From: Bacteroidales bacterium
GTDB taxonomy: Bacteria > Bacteroidota > Bacteroidia > Bacteroidales > UBA10428
Direction of reading: 5' to 3'
Length of the DNA: 54,116 nucleotides
Assembly (NCBI GenBank): GCA_016926205.1
Contig: JAFGPB010000069.1
Location: forward strand, 1 to 54,116
Position numbers and translations under genes: made by a program. Each line of letters opens with the position of its first letter. Position 1 is the stretch's first letter. The notes beneath the pieces are model-generated. The model was not told the DNA's origin. It ran no database searches and saw only the letters and a list, made by a program, of their open reading frames with translations. Shown piece after piece: positions 1-11,500 of the stretch.

Positions 1-522
1 ATGTCAAACGCAAGCATAAGAAGAGTAAAGACTACAGATCTGGACCTGAAGGACCGTCTTGTAAGCATTCAGCGTGTTACGAAAGTTACTAAGGGTGGCC
101 GTACATTCAGTTTTTCAGCCATAGTTGTCGTCGGAAATGAAGAAGGTATTGTCGGTTACGGACTGGGTAAGGCGAATGAAGTTACAACAGCCATTGCAAA
201 GGGAGTCGAGGATGCCAAAAAGAATCTGATCAAGGTTCCGGTCAATAAAGGTACCATACCTCATGAACAGTTTGCCAAATACGGAGGTGCCAGAGTATTC
301 CTGAAACCGGCTTCAAGCGGAACGGGAGTAAAAGCAGGAGGAGCCATGCGGGCAGTGCTGGAGAGTGTGGGCATTAAGGATGTACTGGCAAAATCGAAAG
401 GTTCCTCCAATCCTCACAACCTTGTGAAGGCCACTTTCAATGCACTTTTGATGATGCGGGATGCATATACGGTTGCGCAAAACAGAACTGTGAGTCTTGA
501 AAAGGTATTTATAGGAGAATAA
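1..522 (+). CDS. rpsE: 30S ribosomal protein S5
   Basis: This 173-residue protein is ribosomal protein S5, part of the 30S body near the decoding site, where it affects fidelity and helix opening at mRNA entry. The N-terminal double-stranded-RNA-binding-like domain (about residues 15-80) has the [20 protein letters not shown] start and the [10 protein letters not shown] loop. The C-terminal domain follows with [13 protein letters not shown]. The ATG is the first base of the window, so the upstream genes of the operon and the ribosome binding site cannot be seen. rpmD follows after 17 bases, the usual spc-operon order. Length and motifs are normal for the family. Confidence 0.97.
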   Translation: MSNASIRRVKTTDLDLKDRLVSIQRVTKVTKGGRTFSFSAIVVVGNEEGIVGYGLGKANEVTTAIAKGVEDAKKNLIKVPVNKGTIPHEQFAKYGGARVFLKPASSGTGVKAGGAMRAVLESVGIKDVLAKSKGSSNPHNLVKATFNALLMMRDAYTVAQNRTVSLEKVFIGE

Positions 523-539
523 CATACAACAAGTTACTA

Positions 540-719
540 ATGGGAAAGATCAGGATCACACAGGTAAGAAGCAGGATACATTGTACAAAGAGGCAGAAAC
601 TTACTCTTCAGGCTCTTGGACTGAGAAAGCTTAATGCAACAGTCGAACATGAGGCAACTCCCCAGATCATGGGCATGATTGAAAAAGTGAGACATCTGCT
701 CAAAATTTCTGAATCGTAA
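540..719 (+). CDS. rpmD: 50S ribosomal protein L30
   Basis: This short gene encodes 59 residues beginning MGKIRITQVRSRIHCTKRQK and continuing with LQALGLRKLNATVEHEATP, the typical short bacterial L30 fold that binds 23S rRNA. Its place between rpsE and rplO is the standard one. The ATG overlaps the end of the short intergenic run after rpsE, and the TAA at 717-719 leaves 19 bases before rplO. The length matches the family (about 58-61 residues). Confidence 0.95.
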   Translation: MGKIRITQVRSRIHCTKRQKLTLQALGLRKLNATVEHEATPQIMGMIEKVRHLLKISES

Positions 720-738
720 ACATTAAGAATTTTAAATT

Positions 739-1185
739 ATGGATCTGAGCAATTTACAACCGGCTAAGGGATCAATCAAGAAGAGAAAGCGCATCGGAAG
801 AGGCCAGGGATCAGGCAGAGGTGGCACATCCACGAAGGGACACAAAGGTCACCAGTCAAGATCGGGTTACTCCCGCAAGACAGGATATGAAGGTGGTCAG
901 ATGCCTTTGCAGCGAAGGGTACCGAAATTCGGATTCAGAAACATCAGCCGGAAAGAATACAAGGCCATCAATATATCGACTTTGCAGGCGCTGGCGGATG
1001 CTAAAAAACTGACATCGGTCGATGTCGATACTTTCATCGATGCAGGTCTGGTTGCAAAAAAAGACATGGTAAAAATTCTTGGTAACGGAACACTCACTTC
1101 CAGGCTTGATGTGAAAGCCCATGCTTTTTCCAAATCAGCCAGGGATGCCATCGAAAAATTACAGGGAACCGCAACCGTAATATAA
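739..1185 (+). CDS. rplO: 50S ribosomal protein L15
   Basis: This 148-residue protein is L15, a late-assembling 50S protein. The glycine- and arginine-rich N-terminal extension ([20 protein letters not shown], about residues 18-37) threads into 23S rRNA, and a globular C-terminal domain follows from about residue 75. It lies between rpmD and secY, with 7 bases before the secY start, so the two are probably translated from one message. Nothing unusual is visible. Confidence 0.97.
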   Translation: MDLSNLQPAKGSIKKRKRIGRGQGSGRGGTSTKGHKGHQSRSGYSRKTGYEGGQMPLQRRVPKFGFRNISRKEYKAINISTLQALADAKKLTSVDVDTFIDAGLVAKKDMVKILGNGTLTSRLDVKAHAFSKSARDAIEKLQGTATVI

Positions 1186-1192
1186 TATCCTG

Positions 1193-2524
1193 ATGAAAAA
1201 GCTCATACAGACATTAAAGAACATATATAAAATTGAAGACCTCAGGTACAGGATTATTTTCACCCTGGGCATCATTCTCATTTATCGTCTGGGTTCCAAA
1301 GTGGTTCTTCCCGGTGTCGATCCTGAGATGCTAACAGCTTTTGCTCAGCGCACAACACAAGGCGTATTGGGATTGCTTGACATGTTCTCAGGGGGCGCTT
1401 TCTCGAACGCATCGGTATTTGCACTTGGTATTATGCCTTATATCTCTGCTTCCATCATCATTCAGCTTATGACCATTGCAGTTCCCTATTTTCAGCGTCT
1501 GCAGAAGGAAGGCGAAAGCGGAAGAAGAAAAATGAACCAGATTACACGCTATCTGACCGTGATTGTGCTGGTTCTGCAGGCACCTGCCTATCTTACGCAG
1601 ATTCCTGATGAAGCCAAAATTATGGCACAGACACCTTTTCTGCTCTCATCAATTGTTATTCTGACATCAGGCACAATTTTTGTAATGTGGCTGGGTGAGC
1701 GCATCACGGATAAAGGTATCGGGAACGGAATATCTCTGATCATCATGATCGGCATCATCGCGAGGTTCCCGTTTGCTATTTCCAGTGAACTGACTGACAG
1801 GCTGAACGGGCAGGGTGGACTGGTGGCATTTCTGGTCGAGATCGTCTTCCTGTTCCTCGTTTTTGTGGTGAGCATTCTGCTCGTGCAGGGAACACGACGA
1901 ATACCGGTTCAATATGCAAAACGGATCATTGGCAACAAGCAATACGGAGGAGTGCGTCAGTATATTCCGCTCAAGGTGAATGCAGCCGGAGTAATGCCCA
2001 TCATTTTTGCACAGGCATTGATGTTCCTTCCGTTGTCATTTGCCAGGTATGGTGCCGGCGGACAGATCATGTCGAAGTTTGTGGCTGCATTTGCAAGTTA
2101 TACGAGCATCTGGTACAACCTTATTTTTGCACTGCTGATTATATTGTTTACCTATTTTTACACGGCCATTACAATCAATCCCACTCAAATGGCTGAGGAT
2201 ATGAAGAAGAACGGCGGTTTCATACCGGGGGTGAAACCCGGAAAAAGAACTGCCGAATTTATTGATACCGTAATGTCAAGAATCACTTTGCCGGGTTCGA
2301 TTTTCCTGGCAATTGTGGCAATATTACCTGCTTTTGCCGGATTACTGGGTATTCAGCAGAATTTTGCACAATTTTTCGGGGGAACCAGCCTGCTCATTCT
2401 GGTGGGTGTCGTTCTCGATACGCTGCAGCAAATTGAAAGCCATTTGCTGATGCGGCATTATGATGGTCTGATGAAATCCGGAAGGATAAAAGGAAGAGCT
2501 GGAGGTTATGCTTCTTCCATTTAG
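1193..2524 (+). CDS. secY: Preprotein translocase subunit SecY
   Basis: This 443-residue polytopic protein is the channel-forming subunit of the SecYEG translocase in the cytoplasmic membrane. About ten hydrophobic segments are visible. Family motifs include GIMPYISASIIIQLM in the second segment, the loop QKEGESGRRKMNQITRY, GIGNGISLIIM, and the cytoplasmic loop IPVQYAKRIIGNK that contacts SecA or ribosomes. It follows rplO by 7 bases and is followed by map. Many genes in this window encode Sec signal peptides and so depend on it. Length is normal. Confidence 0.97.
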   Translation: MKKLIQTLKNIYKIEDLRYRIIFTLGIILIYRLGSKVVLPGVDPEMLTAFAQRTTQGVLGLLDMFSGGAFSNASVFALGIMPYISASIIIQLMTIAVPYFQRLQKEGESGRRKMNQITRYLTVIVLVLQAPAYLTQIPDEAKIMAQTPFLLSSIVILTSGTIFVMWLGERITDKGIGNGISLIIMIGIIARFPFAISSELTDRLNGQGGLVAFLVEIVFLFLVFVVSILLVQGTRRIPVQYAKRIIGNKQYGGVRQYIPLKVNAAGVMPIIFAQALMFLPLSFARYGAGGQIMSKFVAAFASYTSIWYNLIFALLIILFTYFYTAITINPTQMAEDMKKNGGFIPGVKPGKRTAEFIDTVMSRITLPGSIFLAIVAILPAFAGLLGIQQNFAQFFGGTSLLILVGVVLDTLQQIESHLLMRHYDGLMKSGRIKGRAGGYASSI

Positions 2525-2549
2525 AAAGGAAGTATGGAGACGTTCTTTG

Positions 2550-3332
2550 ATGATACATTTAAAAACACAGGAAGAGATTGAACTGATAAGAGAAAGTAAC
2601 CAGCTGGTTTCTAAAACTCTGGCTGAAGTTGCGCGTGTCATCGTCCCCGGAGTGACAACACTTGAACTGGATGGGGTTGCAGAGGAATACATTCGCAGTC
2701 AGGGTGCGGTACCGGGTTTTCTCGGTTACAAAGGTTATCCAAAGACATTGTGTACGTCCGTAAACCAGCAGGTTGTCCATGGAATACCCTCATCCTATGT
2801 ATTAAAAGAAGGAGACATCATTTCCATTGATTGCGGGGTGTTGTATAATGGTTTTTACGGAGATTCTGCCTACACGTTCGCTGTCGGTGAGATTTCAGAA
2901 GCTGTCAGGTCTCTTTTGCAGACGACCAGGGCAGCCCTCTTTAAGTCACTTGAACAGGCTGTTGCAGGAAAACGAACCGGGGATATCGGCTATGCCGTAC
3001 AGAACTATTGTGAGAAGAACGGGTATTCTGTTGTGCGTGAACTGGTGGGACACGGGATTGGAAAGGGATTGCACGAAGCGCCGGAAGTGCCGAATTATGG
3101 GAAACGAGGACAGGGTGTACGGTTACAGGAGGGAATGGTGCTCTGTATTGAACCCATGATCAATATGGGCCGTAAGGAAATCGTTCACAGTCCCGATGGC
3201 TGGACAGTATCCACGGCCGATCATTTGCCGTCAGCACATTTTGAATTGTGCATTGCAGTCGGCAGCAACGGTCCGGATATCCTTTCGACATTTGATTACA
3301 TTGAAAAAACGGATCATGCTACTAAAATATAA
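2550..3332 (+). CDS. map: Methionine aminopeptidase, type I
   Basis: This 260-residue protein removes the initiator methionine from nascent proteins. The five metal ligands of the family can be followed: Asp in SIDCGVLYNG, Asp in GFYGDSAYTF, His in GHGIGKGLHEAP, Glu in GMVLCIEPMIN and Glu in SAHFEL. The conserved catalytic His is in QQVVHGIP. The reading frame is open back to 2508 inside secY. The ATG at 2550 is preferred because it follows an AGGAAG/GGAG-like stretch and gives the usual MIHLKTQEEIELIRESN start, 25 bases after secY. It sits between secY and infA, as in many bacteria. Confidence 0.95.
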   Translation: MIHLKTQEEIELIRESNQLVSKTLAEVARVIVPGVTTLELDGVAEEYIRSQGAVPGFLGYKGYPKTLCTSVNQQVVHGIPSSYVLKEGDIISIDCGVLYNGFYGDSAYTFAVGEISEAVRSLLQTTRAALFKSLEQAVAGKRTGDIGYAVQNYCEKNGYSVVRELVGHGIGKGLHEAPEVPNYGKRGQGVRLQEGMVLCIEPMINMGRKEIVHSPDGWTVSTADHLPSAHFELCIAVGSNGPDILSTFDYIEKTDHATKI

Positions 3333-3347
3333 TTTACGGGTTACCAT

Positions 3348-3566
3348 ATGTCAAAACAACCGTCAATCGAACAGGATGGCTTGATAAAGGAAGCCTTATC
3401 CAATGCAATGTTCCGGGTTGAATTGCAAAACGGACATATCATCACGGCACATATATCCGGTAAGATGCGAATGCATTATATTAAAATATTGCCTGGTGAC
3501 AAGGTAAGGGTTGAAATGTCACCGTATGATCTGACAAAAGGTAGAATAACATTCAGGTATAAATAA
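3348..3566 (+). CDS. infA: Translation initiation factor IF-1
   Basis: This 72-residue protein is IF-1, a single OB-fold domain that binds the 30S A site during initiation. The family signatures [35 protein letters not shown] and [12 protein letters not shown] are all present. It starts 15 bases after map and is followed 15 bases later by rpmJ, the usual neighbour pair in Bacteroidota. Confidence 0.97.
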   Translation: MSKQPSIEQDGLIKEALSNAMFRVELQNGHIITAHISGKMRMHYIKILPGDKVRVEMSPYDLTKGRITFRYK

Positions 3567-3581
3567 CACAATTGAGGAAAA

Positions 3582-3698
3582 ATGAAAGTTAGAGCATCTG
3601 TGAAAAAACGCACCGTCAACTGCAAGATCGTCCGCAGGAAAGGAAAATTGTACGTGATTAACAAAAAGAATCCCAAGTACAAACAGCGTCAGGGGTAA
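3582..3698 (+). CDS. rpmJ: 50S ribosomal protein L36
   Basis: This 38-residue protein begins [19 protein letters not shown] and ends NPKYKQRQG, the diagnostic ends of L36. L36 in many bacteria binds zinc through a Cys-Cys-Cys-His ribbon. Here only the cysteine at residue 14 remains, and the other three ligand positions are non-cysteine or non-histidine, so this is a zinc-independent form. As I recall, other Bacteroidota have the same form, so I do not read it as damage. An AGGAA stretch lies just upstream. Confidence 0.95.
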   Translation: MKVRASVKKRTVNCKIVRRKGKLYVINKKNPKYKQRQG

Positions 3699-3726
3699 TT
3701 TATGACCACAATAAATATAGAATAAT

Positions 3727-4104
3727 ATGGCACGAATAGTAGGTGTTGACTTACCAAAGAACAAAAGGGGTGAAATTGGCCTTACATATATCTATGGCAT
3801 AGGCCGGAGTTCAGCACAAAAAATCCTTGAAAAAGCCGGTGTTGAAAGGAATATCAAGGTAAAGGACTGGAGTGATGACCAGGTCAACCTGATCAGAAAA
3901 ATTGTCAATGACAATTTCAAGGTTGAGGGTGAGCTGCGTTCCCAGATTCAGCTGAATATCAAACGCCTGATGGATATCGGAAGTTACAGGGGAATCCGTC
4001 ACCGTATTGGTCTTCCGGTAAGGGGACAAAGTACAAAGAACAATGCCCGTACCAGAAAAGGGCGCAGAAAAACCGTTGCGAACAAAAAGAAAGCTACCAA
4101 ATAA
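3727..4104 (+). CDS. rpsM: 30S ribosomal protein S13
   Basis: This 125-residue protein is S13, which sits in the 30S head and forms bridges to the 50S subunit and tRNA. The start [20 protein letters not shown], the helix-hairpin-helix region around [13 protein letters not shown], the [17 protein letters not shown] motif and the basic tail [11 protein letters not shown] are typical. It heads the alpha-operon part of the block and is followed by rpsK after 10 bases. Confidence 0.97.
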   Translation: MARIVGVDLPKNKRGEIGLTYIYGIGRSSAQKILEKAGVERNIKVKDWSDDQVNLIRKIVNDNFKVEGELRSQIQLNIKRLMDIGSYRGIRHRIGLPVRGQSTKNNARTRKGRRKTVANKKKATK

Positions 4105-4114
4105 GAATTGAAAT

Positions 4115-4504
4115 ATGGCTAAAAAAACAGGAACCTCAAAAAAGAAGGTTGTAAGGGTTGATCCTGTCGGTCAGGCTCATATACATGCTTCTTTCAACAA
4201 TATTATCATCTCCATGACAAATAGTCAGGGACAGGTGATATCATGGGCTTCAGCAGGAAAAATGGGATTTAAGGGATCCAAGAAAAACACACCTTATGCG
4301 GCACAGGTTGCAGCGGCTGACTGCTCAAAAACAGCCTTCGATCTCGGGTTGCGTAAAGTGAAGGTCTTTGTCAAGGGACCCGGTTCCGGAAGGGAATCCG
4401 CGATCAGAACCATTCATACGGCCGGCATTGAAGTCATTGAGATCGTGGACGTAACTCCGCTCCCCCACAATGGTTGCCGTCCCCCTGGCAGGAGACGCGT
4501 ATAA
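4115..4504 (+). CDS. rpsK: 30S ribosomal protein S11
   Basis: This 129-residue protein is S11, which lines the 30S platform near the mRNA exit. Motifs include [16 protein letters not shown], the [14 protein letters not shown] stretch and the C-terminal [18 protein letters not shown]. It lies between rpsM and rpsD. The gap to rpsD is 61 bases, wider than its neighbours, and I see no hairpin in it. Confidence 0.97.
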   Translation: MAKKTGTSKKKVVRVDPVGQAHIHASFNNIIISMTNSQGQVISWASAGKMGFKGSKKNTPYAAQVAAADCSKTAFDLGLRKVKVFVKGPGSGRESAIRTIHTAGIEVIEIVDVTPLPHNGCRPPGRRRV

Positions 4505-4565
4505 TAAACCCTGCGGAATACATTCAGGCACAAACCACAATATGTTTACATAATTCCTAATAAAA

Positions 4566-5171
4566 ATGGCAAGATATACCGGACCAAGAACCAAAATTGC
4601 AAGAAAATTCGGTGATCCGATCTACGGACCAGATAAGAGCTTTGATAAAAAGAACTATCCGCCGGGGCACCATGGAATCAACAAGAAAAGAAGAAAACTG
4701 TCGGAATACGGTCTGCAGCTTCGTGAAAAACAAAAGGCCAAATACACTTATGGCTTGCTTGAACGTCAGTTTGCCAATCTGTTTGACAAAGCCTCGAGAA
4801 GCAAGGGTGTTACGGGTGAAGTTTTGTTGCAGTTGCTGGAATCAAGGCTCGATAACCTGGTTTTCAGAATGGGCATAGCACCTACACGCTCGGGTGCACG
4901 ACAGCTTGTTTCACACCGTCACATTACCGTGAACGGAGATGTAGTGAGCATACCTTCCTTTATTGTTAAACCTGGTGATGTTATTGGTGTCCGCGAAAAA
5001 TCAAAATCACTTGAGATCATTCAGGATTCCTTAAGTTCCCGCAGGGTTAATGTATCATGGTTAACATGGGATCCGGCATCCATGACCGGCAAGTACCTGA
5101 ATCAACCTGAACGTGATCAGATCCCTGAAACCATTAAGGAACAATTAATTGTTGAATTATATTCAAAATAA
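4566..5171 (+). CDS. rpsD: 30S ribosomal protein S4
   Basis: This 201-residue protein is S4, a primary 16S rRNA binder that nucleates 30S assembly and, in other bacteria, represses its own operon. The N-terminal [18 protein letters not shown] and the S4 RNA-binding domain (about residues 92-155, with [20 protein letters not shown] and the motif [12 protein letters not shown]) are clear. rpoA starts 17 bases downstream. No autoregulatory structure could be recognised by eye. Confidence 0.97.
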   Translation: MARYTGPRTKIARKFGDPIYGPDKSFDKKNYPPGHHGINKKRRKLSEYGLQLREKQKAKYTYGLLERQFANLFDKASRSKGVTGEVLLQLLESRLDNLVFRMGIAPTRSGARQLVSHRHITVNGDVVSIPSFIVKPGDVIGVREKSKSLEIIQDSLSSRRVNVSWLTWDPASMTGKYLNQPERDQIPETIKEQLIVELYSK

Positions 5172-5188
5172 TCGTAATTCTAAAACTA

Positions 5189-6181
5189 ATGGCCATTTTA
5201 GCTTTTCAGAAACCCGACAAGGTGATCATGATAGAATCGGACGATAAGTCCGGAAGTTTTGAATTCAGACCTCTCGAGCCCGGCTATGGCATTACAATCG
5301 GTAATGCGTTAAGGAGGATCCTGTTGTCTTCCCTTGAAGGTTATGCAATAACAGCTGTCAAAATTGATGGTGTGGAGCATGAGTTTGCATCCATCGCAGG
5401 AGTGATCGAAGACGTAGTTGAAATCGTGCTCAACCTGAAGCAGGTCCGTTTTAAAAACCTGATCGAGGATGTCAGTGACGAAAAGATCATGATTACGATC
5501 TCCGACCAGGATGTGTTTAAGGCCGGCGATCTGAATCGTTTCTTAAGCAGTTTTGAAGTGCTGAATCCTGAACAGGAAATCTGCCATATGGAAAAAGATG
5601 TGGAACTTCACATGGAGATATACATCAATAAGGGAAGGGGATATGTATCAGCAGAGGAAAACAAGCCCTTTGACGCAGAATTCGGATTGATACCCGTGGA
5701 TTCAATATTCACACCCATTAAGAATGTAAAATATTTTGTGGAGAATTATCGGGTAGAACAAAAAACCGACTACGAGAAACTTTTGCTGGAAATACAAACG
5801 GACGGATCCATCCATCCCAAGGATGCCCTGAAAGAAGCTGCCAAAATTCTGATCTATCATTTCATGCTCTTTTCTGATGAAAAGATCACTTTGGATTCGG
5901 ATGAAAGAGCTGCAAATGAAGAATTTGATGAAGAGGTGCTTCATATGAGGCAGTTGCTGAAAACCAAACTGGTTGATCTTGATCTTTCGGTAAGAGCCCT
6001 AAACTGTCTCAAAGCTGCTGAAGTTGAAACACTGGGCGACCTGGTCAGGTTCAACAAAAATGACCTCTTGAAATTCAGGAATTTTGGAAAGAAATCGCTT
6101 ACAGAACTTGACGAGCTTCTCGAAACCATGAGTCTTTCATTCGGTATGGACACTTCCAAATACAAACTGGATAAAGATTAA
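5189..6181 (+). CDS. rpoA: DNA-directed RNA polymerase subunit alpha
   Basis: This 330-residue protein is the alpha subunit of RNA polymerase. The N-terminal dimerisation domain (about residues 1-235) includes [19 protein letters not shown]. An acidic linker follows ([14 protein letters not shown]), then the C-terminal domain (about residues 255-325) with the helix-hairpin-helix region [15 protein letters not shown] and [13 protein letters not shown], which contacts promoters and activators. It is placed between rpsD and rplQ, the universal bacterial order. Confidence 0.97.
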   Translation: MAILAFQKPDKVIMIESDDKSGSFEFRPLEPGYGITIGNALRRILLSSLEGYAITAVKIDGVEHEFASIAGVIEDVVEIVLNLKQVRFKNLIEDVSDEKIMITISDQDVFKAGDLNRFLSSFEVLNPEQEICHMEKDVELHMEIYINKGRGYVSAEENKPFDAEFGLIPVDSIFTPIKNVKYFVENYRVEQKTDYEKLLLEIQTDGSIHPKDALKEAAKILIYHFMLFSDEKITLDSDERAANEEFDEEVLHMRQLLKTKLVDLDLSVRALNCLKAAEVETLGDLVRFNKNDLLKFRNFGKKSLTELDELLETMSLSFGMDTSKYKLDKD

Positions 6182-6251
6182 TCAGGAATCAGGAGTTGCA
6201 AAATAGTACTAATTAAGGTAAAGTTACCGGTTGATTTAATTTACGATTGAT

Positions 6252-7001
6252 ATGAGACACAACAATAAAATCAATGCGCTGGGAAGAAAAAGTGCACACC
6301 GTAAAGCAATGCTGTCCAATATGGCAACTTCACTGATCATGCATAAGCGTATTATGACAACAGTTGCCAGGGCAAAGGCATTAAGGGTGTTTATTGAACC
6401 AATCATCACCAAATCAAAGGAAGACACAACACATTCCAGAAGGCTGGCTTTCAGTTATCTGCAAGATAAAAATGCGGTTACTGAACTGTTCCGTGAAGTG
6501 TCACCCAGGATTATGGAAAGGCCCGGCGGTTATACACGCATACTCAGGACCGGAAACCGTGCGGGTGATTCAGCTGAGATGTGTTACATAGAACTGGTTG
6601 ACTTCAATGAAAGCATGCTGGCTGCCAAAACTGCGACAGAAGGTAAAACTACCCGCAGAAGCCGCAGGGGTTCAAAGAAAAAGCCCGGTGCAGAAGTTGA
6701 AAAGAAAACCGGTCAGGTTAAATCAGCTGTCAGGAAAGAAAAAGAATCCGGAGAGGAAGAGCCCGGTAGTCCGGATACAAAACCGGAAGTAGTTGTTGCT
6801 CCAGGCAGGAAAGATGAAATCCGGATCAGGACGGAACAGCAGGATGAGGTGAAATCAGAAGATACGCAGCCATCGGAATCCAAAGCCAACACGACTGAAA
6901 TCGAAATCCCGAAAACGGATGAAGTGAAACAGTCCGGTGCAGAGGACCCGGATTCTGGTGACACACCTGCAGGAGGGGAAGAAGAAACTGACCGGGAATA
7001 A
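6252..7001 (+). CDS. rplQ: 50S ribosomal protein L17 with long charged C-terminal extension
   Basis: Residues 1 to about 120 are a normal L17: [35 protein letters not shown] and [15 protein letters not shown], ending near [11 protein letters not shown]. The protein then runs on to 249 residues with a low-complexity tail. The first part of the tail is Lys/Arg-rich ([11 protein letters not shown]); the later part is rich in Glu, Asp, Ser and Pro. L17 is usually 115-160 residues, so about 100 residues are extra. The tail is in frame, without a stop or frameshift, and is followed by a terminator at 7030-7070. The tail's function is unknown. Confidence 0.93.
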   Translation: MRHNNKINALGRKSAHRKAMLSNMATSLIMHKRIMTTVARAKALRVFIEPIITKSKEDTTHSRRLAFSYLQDKNAVTELFREVSPRIMERPGGYTRILRTGNRAGDSAEMCYIELVDFNESMLAAKTATEGKTTRRSRRGSKKKPGAEVEKKTGQVKSAVRKEKESGEEEPGSPDTKPEVVVAPGRKDEIRIRTEQQDEVKSEDTQPSESKANTTEIEIPKTDEVKQSGAEDPDSGDTPAGGEEETDRE

Positions 7002-7029
7002 ATATGGCAATTGCCGGCTATTTAATGAC

Positions 7030-7070
7030 AAGGGACAAGGATTTTCAATATCTTTATCCCTTATTTTTTT
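7030..7070 (+). terminator. Intrinsic terminator after rplQ
   Basis: AAGGGA at 7030-7035 pairs with TCCCTT at 7057-7062. After one mismatch, an inner stem AAGGA/TCTTT continues the hairpin. A run of seven Ts at 7064-7070 follows. It lies between the end of the ribosomal operon and eno, so eno is probably transcribed at least partly from its own promoter. Confidence 0.75.
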
Positions 7071-7091
7071 GAATACATTTTTTTAACTTAA

Positions 7092-8396
<1,305 letters not shown>

Positions 8397-8430
8397 AGCA
8401 TCTTTTGAGCGCATAGAGTTTCCATAAATG

Positions 8431-8478
8431 AAATGACCTGCACATAACAGAAAACAGCAGGTCATTTTACTTTAATTT
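8431..8478 (+). terminator. Intrinsic terminator after eno
   Basis: AAATGACCTGC at 8431-8441 is a perfect 11-bp inverted repeat of GCAGGTCATTT at 8457-8467, with a 15-base loop. A T-rich tract (ATTTTACTTTAATTT) follows. It lies 35 bases after the eno stop codon. Confidence 0.8.
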
Positions 8479-8534
8479 CGGTATAGGCAGCACGGTTTTT
8501 GTAAGCCGGCACCGGGGAATTATACTGAATCCCT

Positions 8535-8564
8535 TTGTTTGTTTTGATTTGTTGTTTAATTTAG
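8535..8564 (+). promoter_or_regulatory. Candidate Bacteroidota-type promoter for the propeller/SpoIIE gene
   Basis: A TTTG-type -33 element (TTG at 8535-8537) is separated by 19 bases from TAATTTAG at 8557-8564, which matches the Bacteroidota -7 consensus TAnnTTTG at all but one of the six fixed positions. The predicted transcription start near 8571 lies 17 bases before the ATG at 8588. That favours this ATG over the longer open frame that reaches back to 8549. Confidence 0.45.
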
Positions 8565-8587
8565 TTCTTTTATATAATGATCTGAAT

Positions 8588-11500
8588 ATGCCAGTCAGCC
8601 GTGCATATCCTATAGCATTCGCAATGCTGCTTTTTCTGCCGTTTTGTATCTCCGGTCAGAACTATTTACAGCCTGAAATCATTTCTATTGAAGAGGGACT
8701 GTCTTCTCACTTTGTTCATGATGTCATGATTGATCACAGGGGCTACCTGTGGGCTGCCACCAAAAACGGACTGAACCGTTATGACGGTTATGGCTTCAAA
8801 CAGGTAATGACTGACAGGTCTCCCGGTCCCCTCAGGGAATCATTTGAAATACTGAGACTGGCCGATGACGAAAAGGGGAATATATGGTTCCTCAACAATA
8901 CCGGAACGGGCATGTATGATTTAAACACGGGTGAAATCTTATATTACAACCGGGAATCCTTTGAAAAAAACCTATCGGCTTCTTCTCAAATTATTGATAT
9001 ATACATTGATGCGGAAAATACGGTTTGGGTACTGACGGATGCTTATCTGACCGAAATAAAATCCGGCCAGTACTCGGAATCTTACGCATTGCCTCAGGGA
9101 TTTAAGGGTCATTCTATCACCTGCATAACTGCTGACCAGGGTGGAAGCATATGGATAGGCAGCAGCAGCGGACCACTGATGCTGAACAGACAGTCGGGAA
9201 ATTTCACTGAACTGATATCCGGGAATACCCAGGCTGCTTTAAGTAATCCTCATGTGAACTGTCTTTTTGTCGAGCAGGAAGGCACGATATGGATTGGCAC
9301 GGCAAACGGACTCAACAGGTTTGATCCTGTAAACTTCAACATCAGGACATTCTATCCTGAAAATACCGGCCGGTCCAACCCGGGGAATGAAATAGTCAGC
9401 ATTTCGCATCATGCGGAAGGGAGTATTCTCGTGGTCACTGGAAGCGGAATAGAGATTTTTGATTTGCACCGGGAACAATTTACAAATGTTTATGCTTCTT
9501 CTGAAATAAAACTATTTTCAGCGGTATCAGATGCCTTTGGAAACATCTGGAGTGCTTCATCAAACGGTATTCTGAAATTAAGGAAATCTGACCTGCTGGT
9601 CAGGAATTACAACACTGTGAGCAGCAATCTTAAACTTACGGAGAATCATGTTACAGCATTGTATGCCGCAGAGGAAGACCAGCTTTGGGTCGGATATGAA
9701 AGCGGTGCATTTGACATTGTAAACACAAGTACATCCGGCATTATCAGAAAGCAAACTCTCACCGATGATAAGGTAACGGGATTTTACCGGTTCAGCAATA
9801 CAGGTGACGTAATGGTGGTGAAAGCCCACGGTCTGAATCTTTATGATCGTTACGGATCGGAACAGACGGATTGGGAAGCAGGATATCCTTTTATCAGGGA
9901 TGAACTGTTCCGTGGTGATCAGATCAATTGCATGCTGCAGGATACAGCAGGAAGGATCTGGATGGGCACTTCGGACGGTCTTCAGGTATTGCGGAGGGAC
10001 GAAGCCACACATCAAAGAATGACTGCTTTAAAAAGCGGCAGTGACAGTCTTGTACTGAGGCAGGTCTATGACATCGCCCTGGACAGCCGAAACAATCTGT
10101 GGCTGGGTACCGACAACGGTATCATTTTGTACAATCCTGAAGAGGAAAGCTTTTATAAATATACTCCTTATGACAAAGCGCTGCTGAATACCGAAAACAA
10201 AAAAATATATACGATCGTAGCAGAAACGCCTGATTATTTCTGGATCGGCACCTCCCGGGGTCTATACAGTTTTGATGTTAACAGGAGGGAATTCACTGCA
10301 CTGAATGATCAGGAGCTTATAAATTCGGCAGTAAAGACCATTGCATTTGACCAGTATGGCAGTATCTGGATCGGAACGGATGTGGGATTGTATTATTATG
10401 ACAGAAATGCCCTGTTGTTTTTTGATCCAGGCGACGGTCCGGTCAATTATTCATACAATGCCTCCACAGCAGATCCGTCAGGAAATGTATATGTGGGAGG
10501 TGACCATGGACTGTCCCGCGTAAGCATAGCATCGGTCGAGCCCCGTACCAGATATCATGATGTGGTGATCACCGGAATTTACTGGATTGAAAATGAACTA
10601 AAAGAAGAAATATGTTTCGAAGTTCCTGATACGATAATATTGCCCATGAGAAAGAATGCCCTGCAGATAAATTTTGCGGTGCTGGATCTTTCAAATCCTG
10701 AAAACAACCGTTTCAGCTATGCGTTTGCAAAAACGGGCAGTGCGCCTGAATCCTACCGCAACATCTCACAGCCTTATGTCATTTTGAATCCCTTATCTCA
10801 AGGGAAGTATGTATTCAGTGTCAAAGGTTCCAATTCTCATATGGTCTGGAATCCTGATGGTGACCGGCTCGTTATTGTCATCGAAGGATCTTTCTGGACA
10901 TCCACGGCGGCTTTGATCATATATGGAGTACTGTTGACCGGACTTCTTGTTGTTCTGTTCAGACAATGGATGGTCTGGATTTCCCATAAGAACAGGCAAA
11001 GCATGGAGAAAGAGATGATCGCAAAGCAGATCATGGAACAGAAGGAGGAGCTGAGCACAAAGAACAAAAGCATCACCGACAGCATCAATTATGCCAAACG
11101 GATCCAGACAGCCATGCTGCCTCCTTACAAAATGCTCAAGTCACTCTTTCCGTCGTCTTTTATTCTGTACATGCCAAAAGACATTGTAAGCGGTGATTTT
11201 TACTGGATCAATACCATGTACAACAAGACATTTCTTGCTGCTGTGGACTGCACAGGACATGGTGTTCCGGGTGCGTTTATGTCAATAATCGGATTTGAAC
11301 TGTTCCGGAAAATTACCAGCATTGAGGGAATGACCAGGCCTTCGGATATCCTGAACAGACTCAATGAGGATTTTCATGAGATCTTCAAGGATGTCGATAA
11401 TGTCGTACTTCGGGACGGTATGGATGTCGCATTCTGTTCAATAGATAAAAAGAACAAAATCCTGGAGTTTGCCGGAGCTTTCAATCCGTTGTACCTTATA

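Noticed and set aside
2508-2550. Extended methionine aminopeptidase frame starting inside secY
   Set aside because: The extra 14 residues are not family-like, and the ATG at 2550 has a ribosome binding site.
3582-3698. L36 read as damaged because its zinc cysteines are missing
   Set aside because: Cysteine-poor L36 is a known natural form, both ends are conserved, and length is normal.
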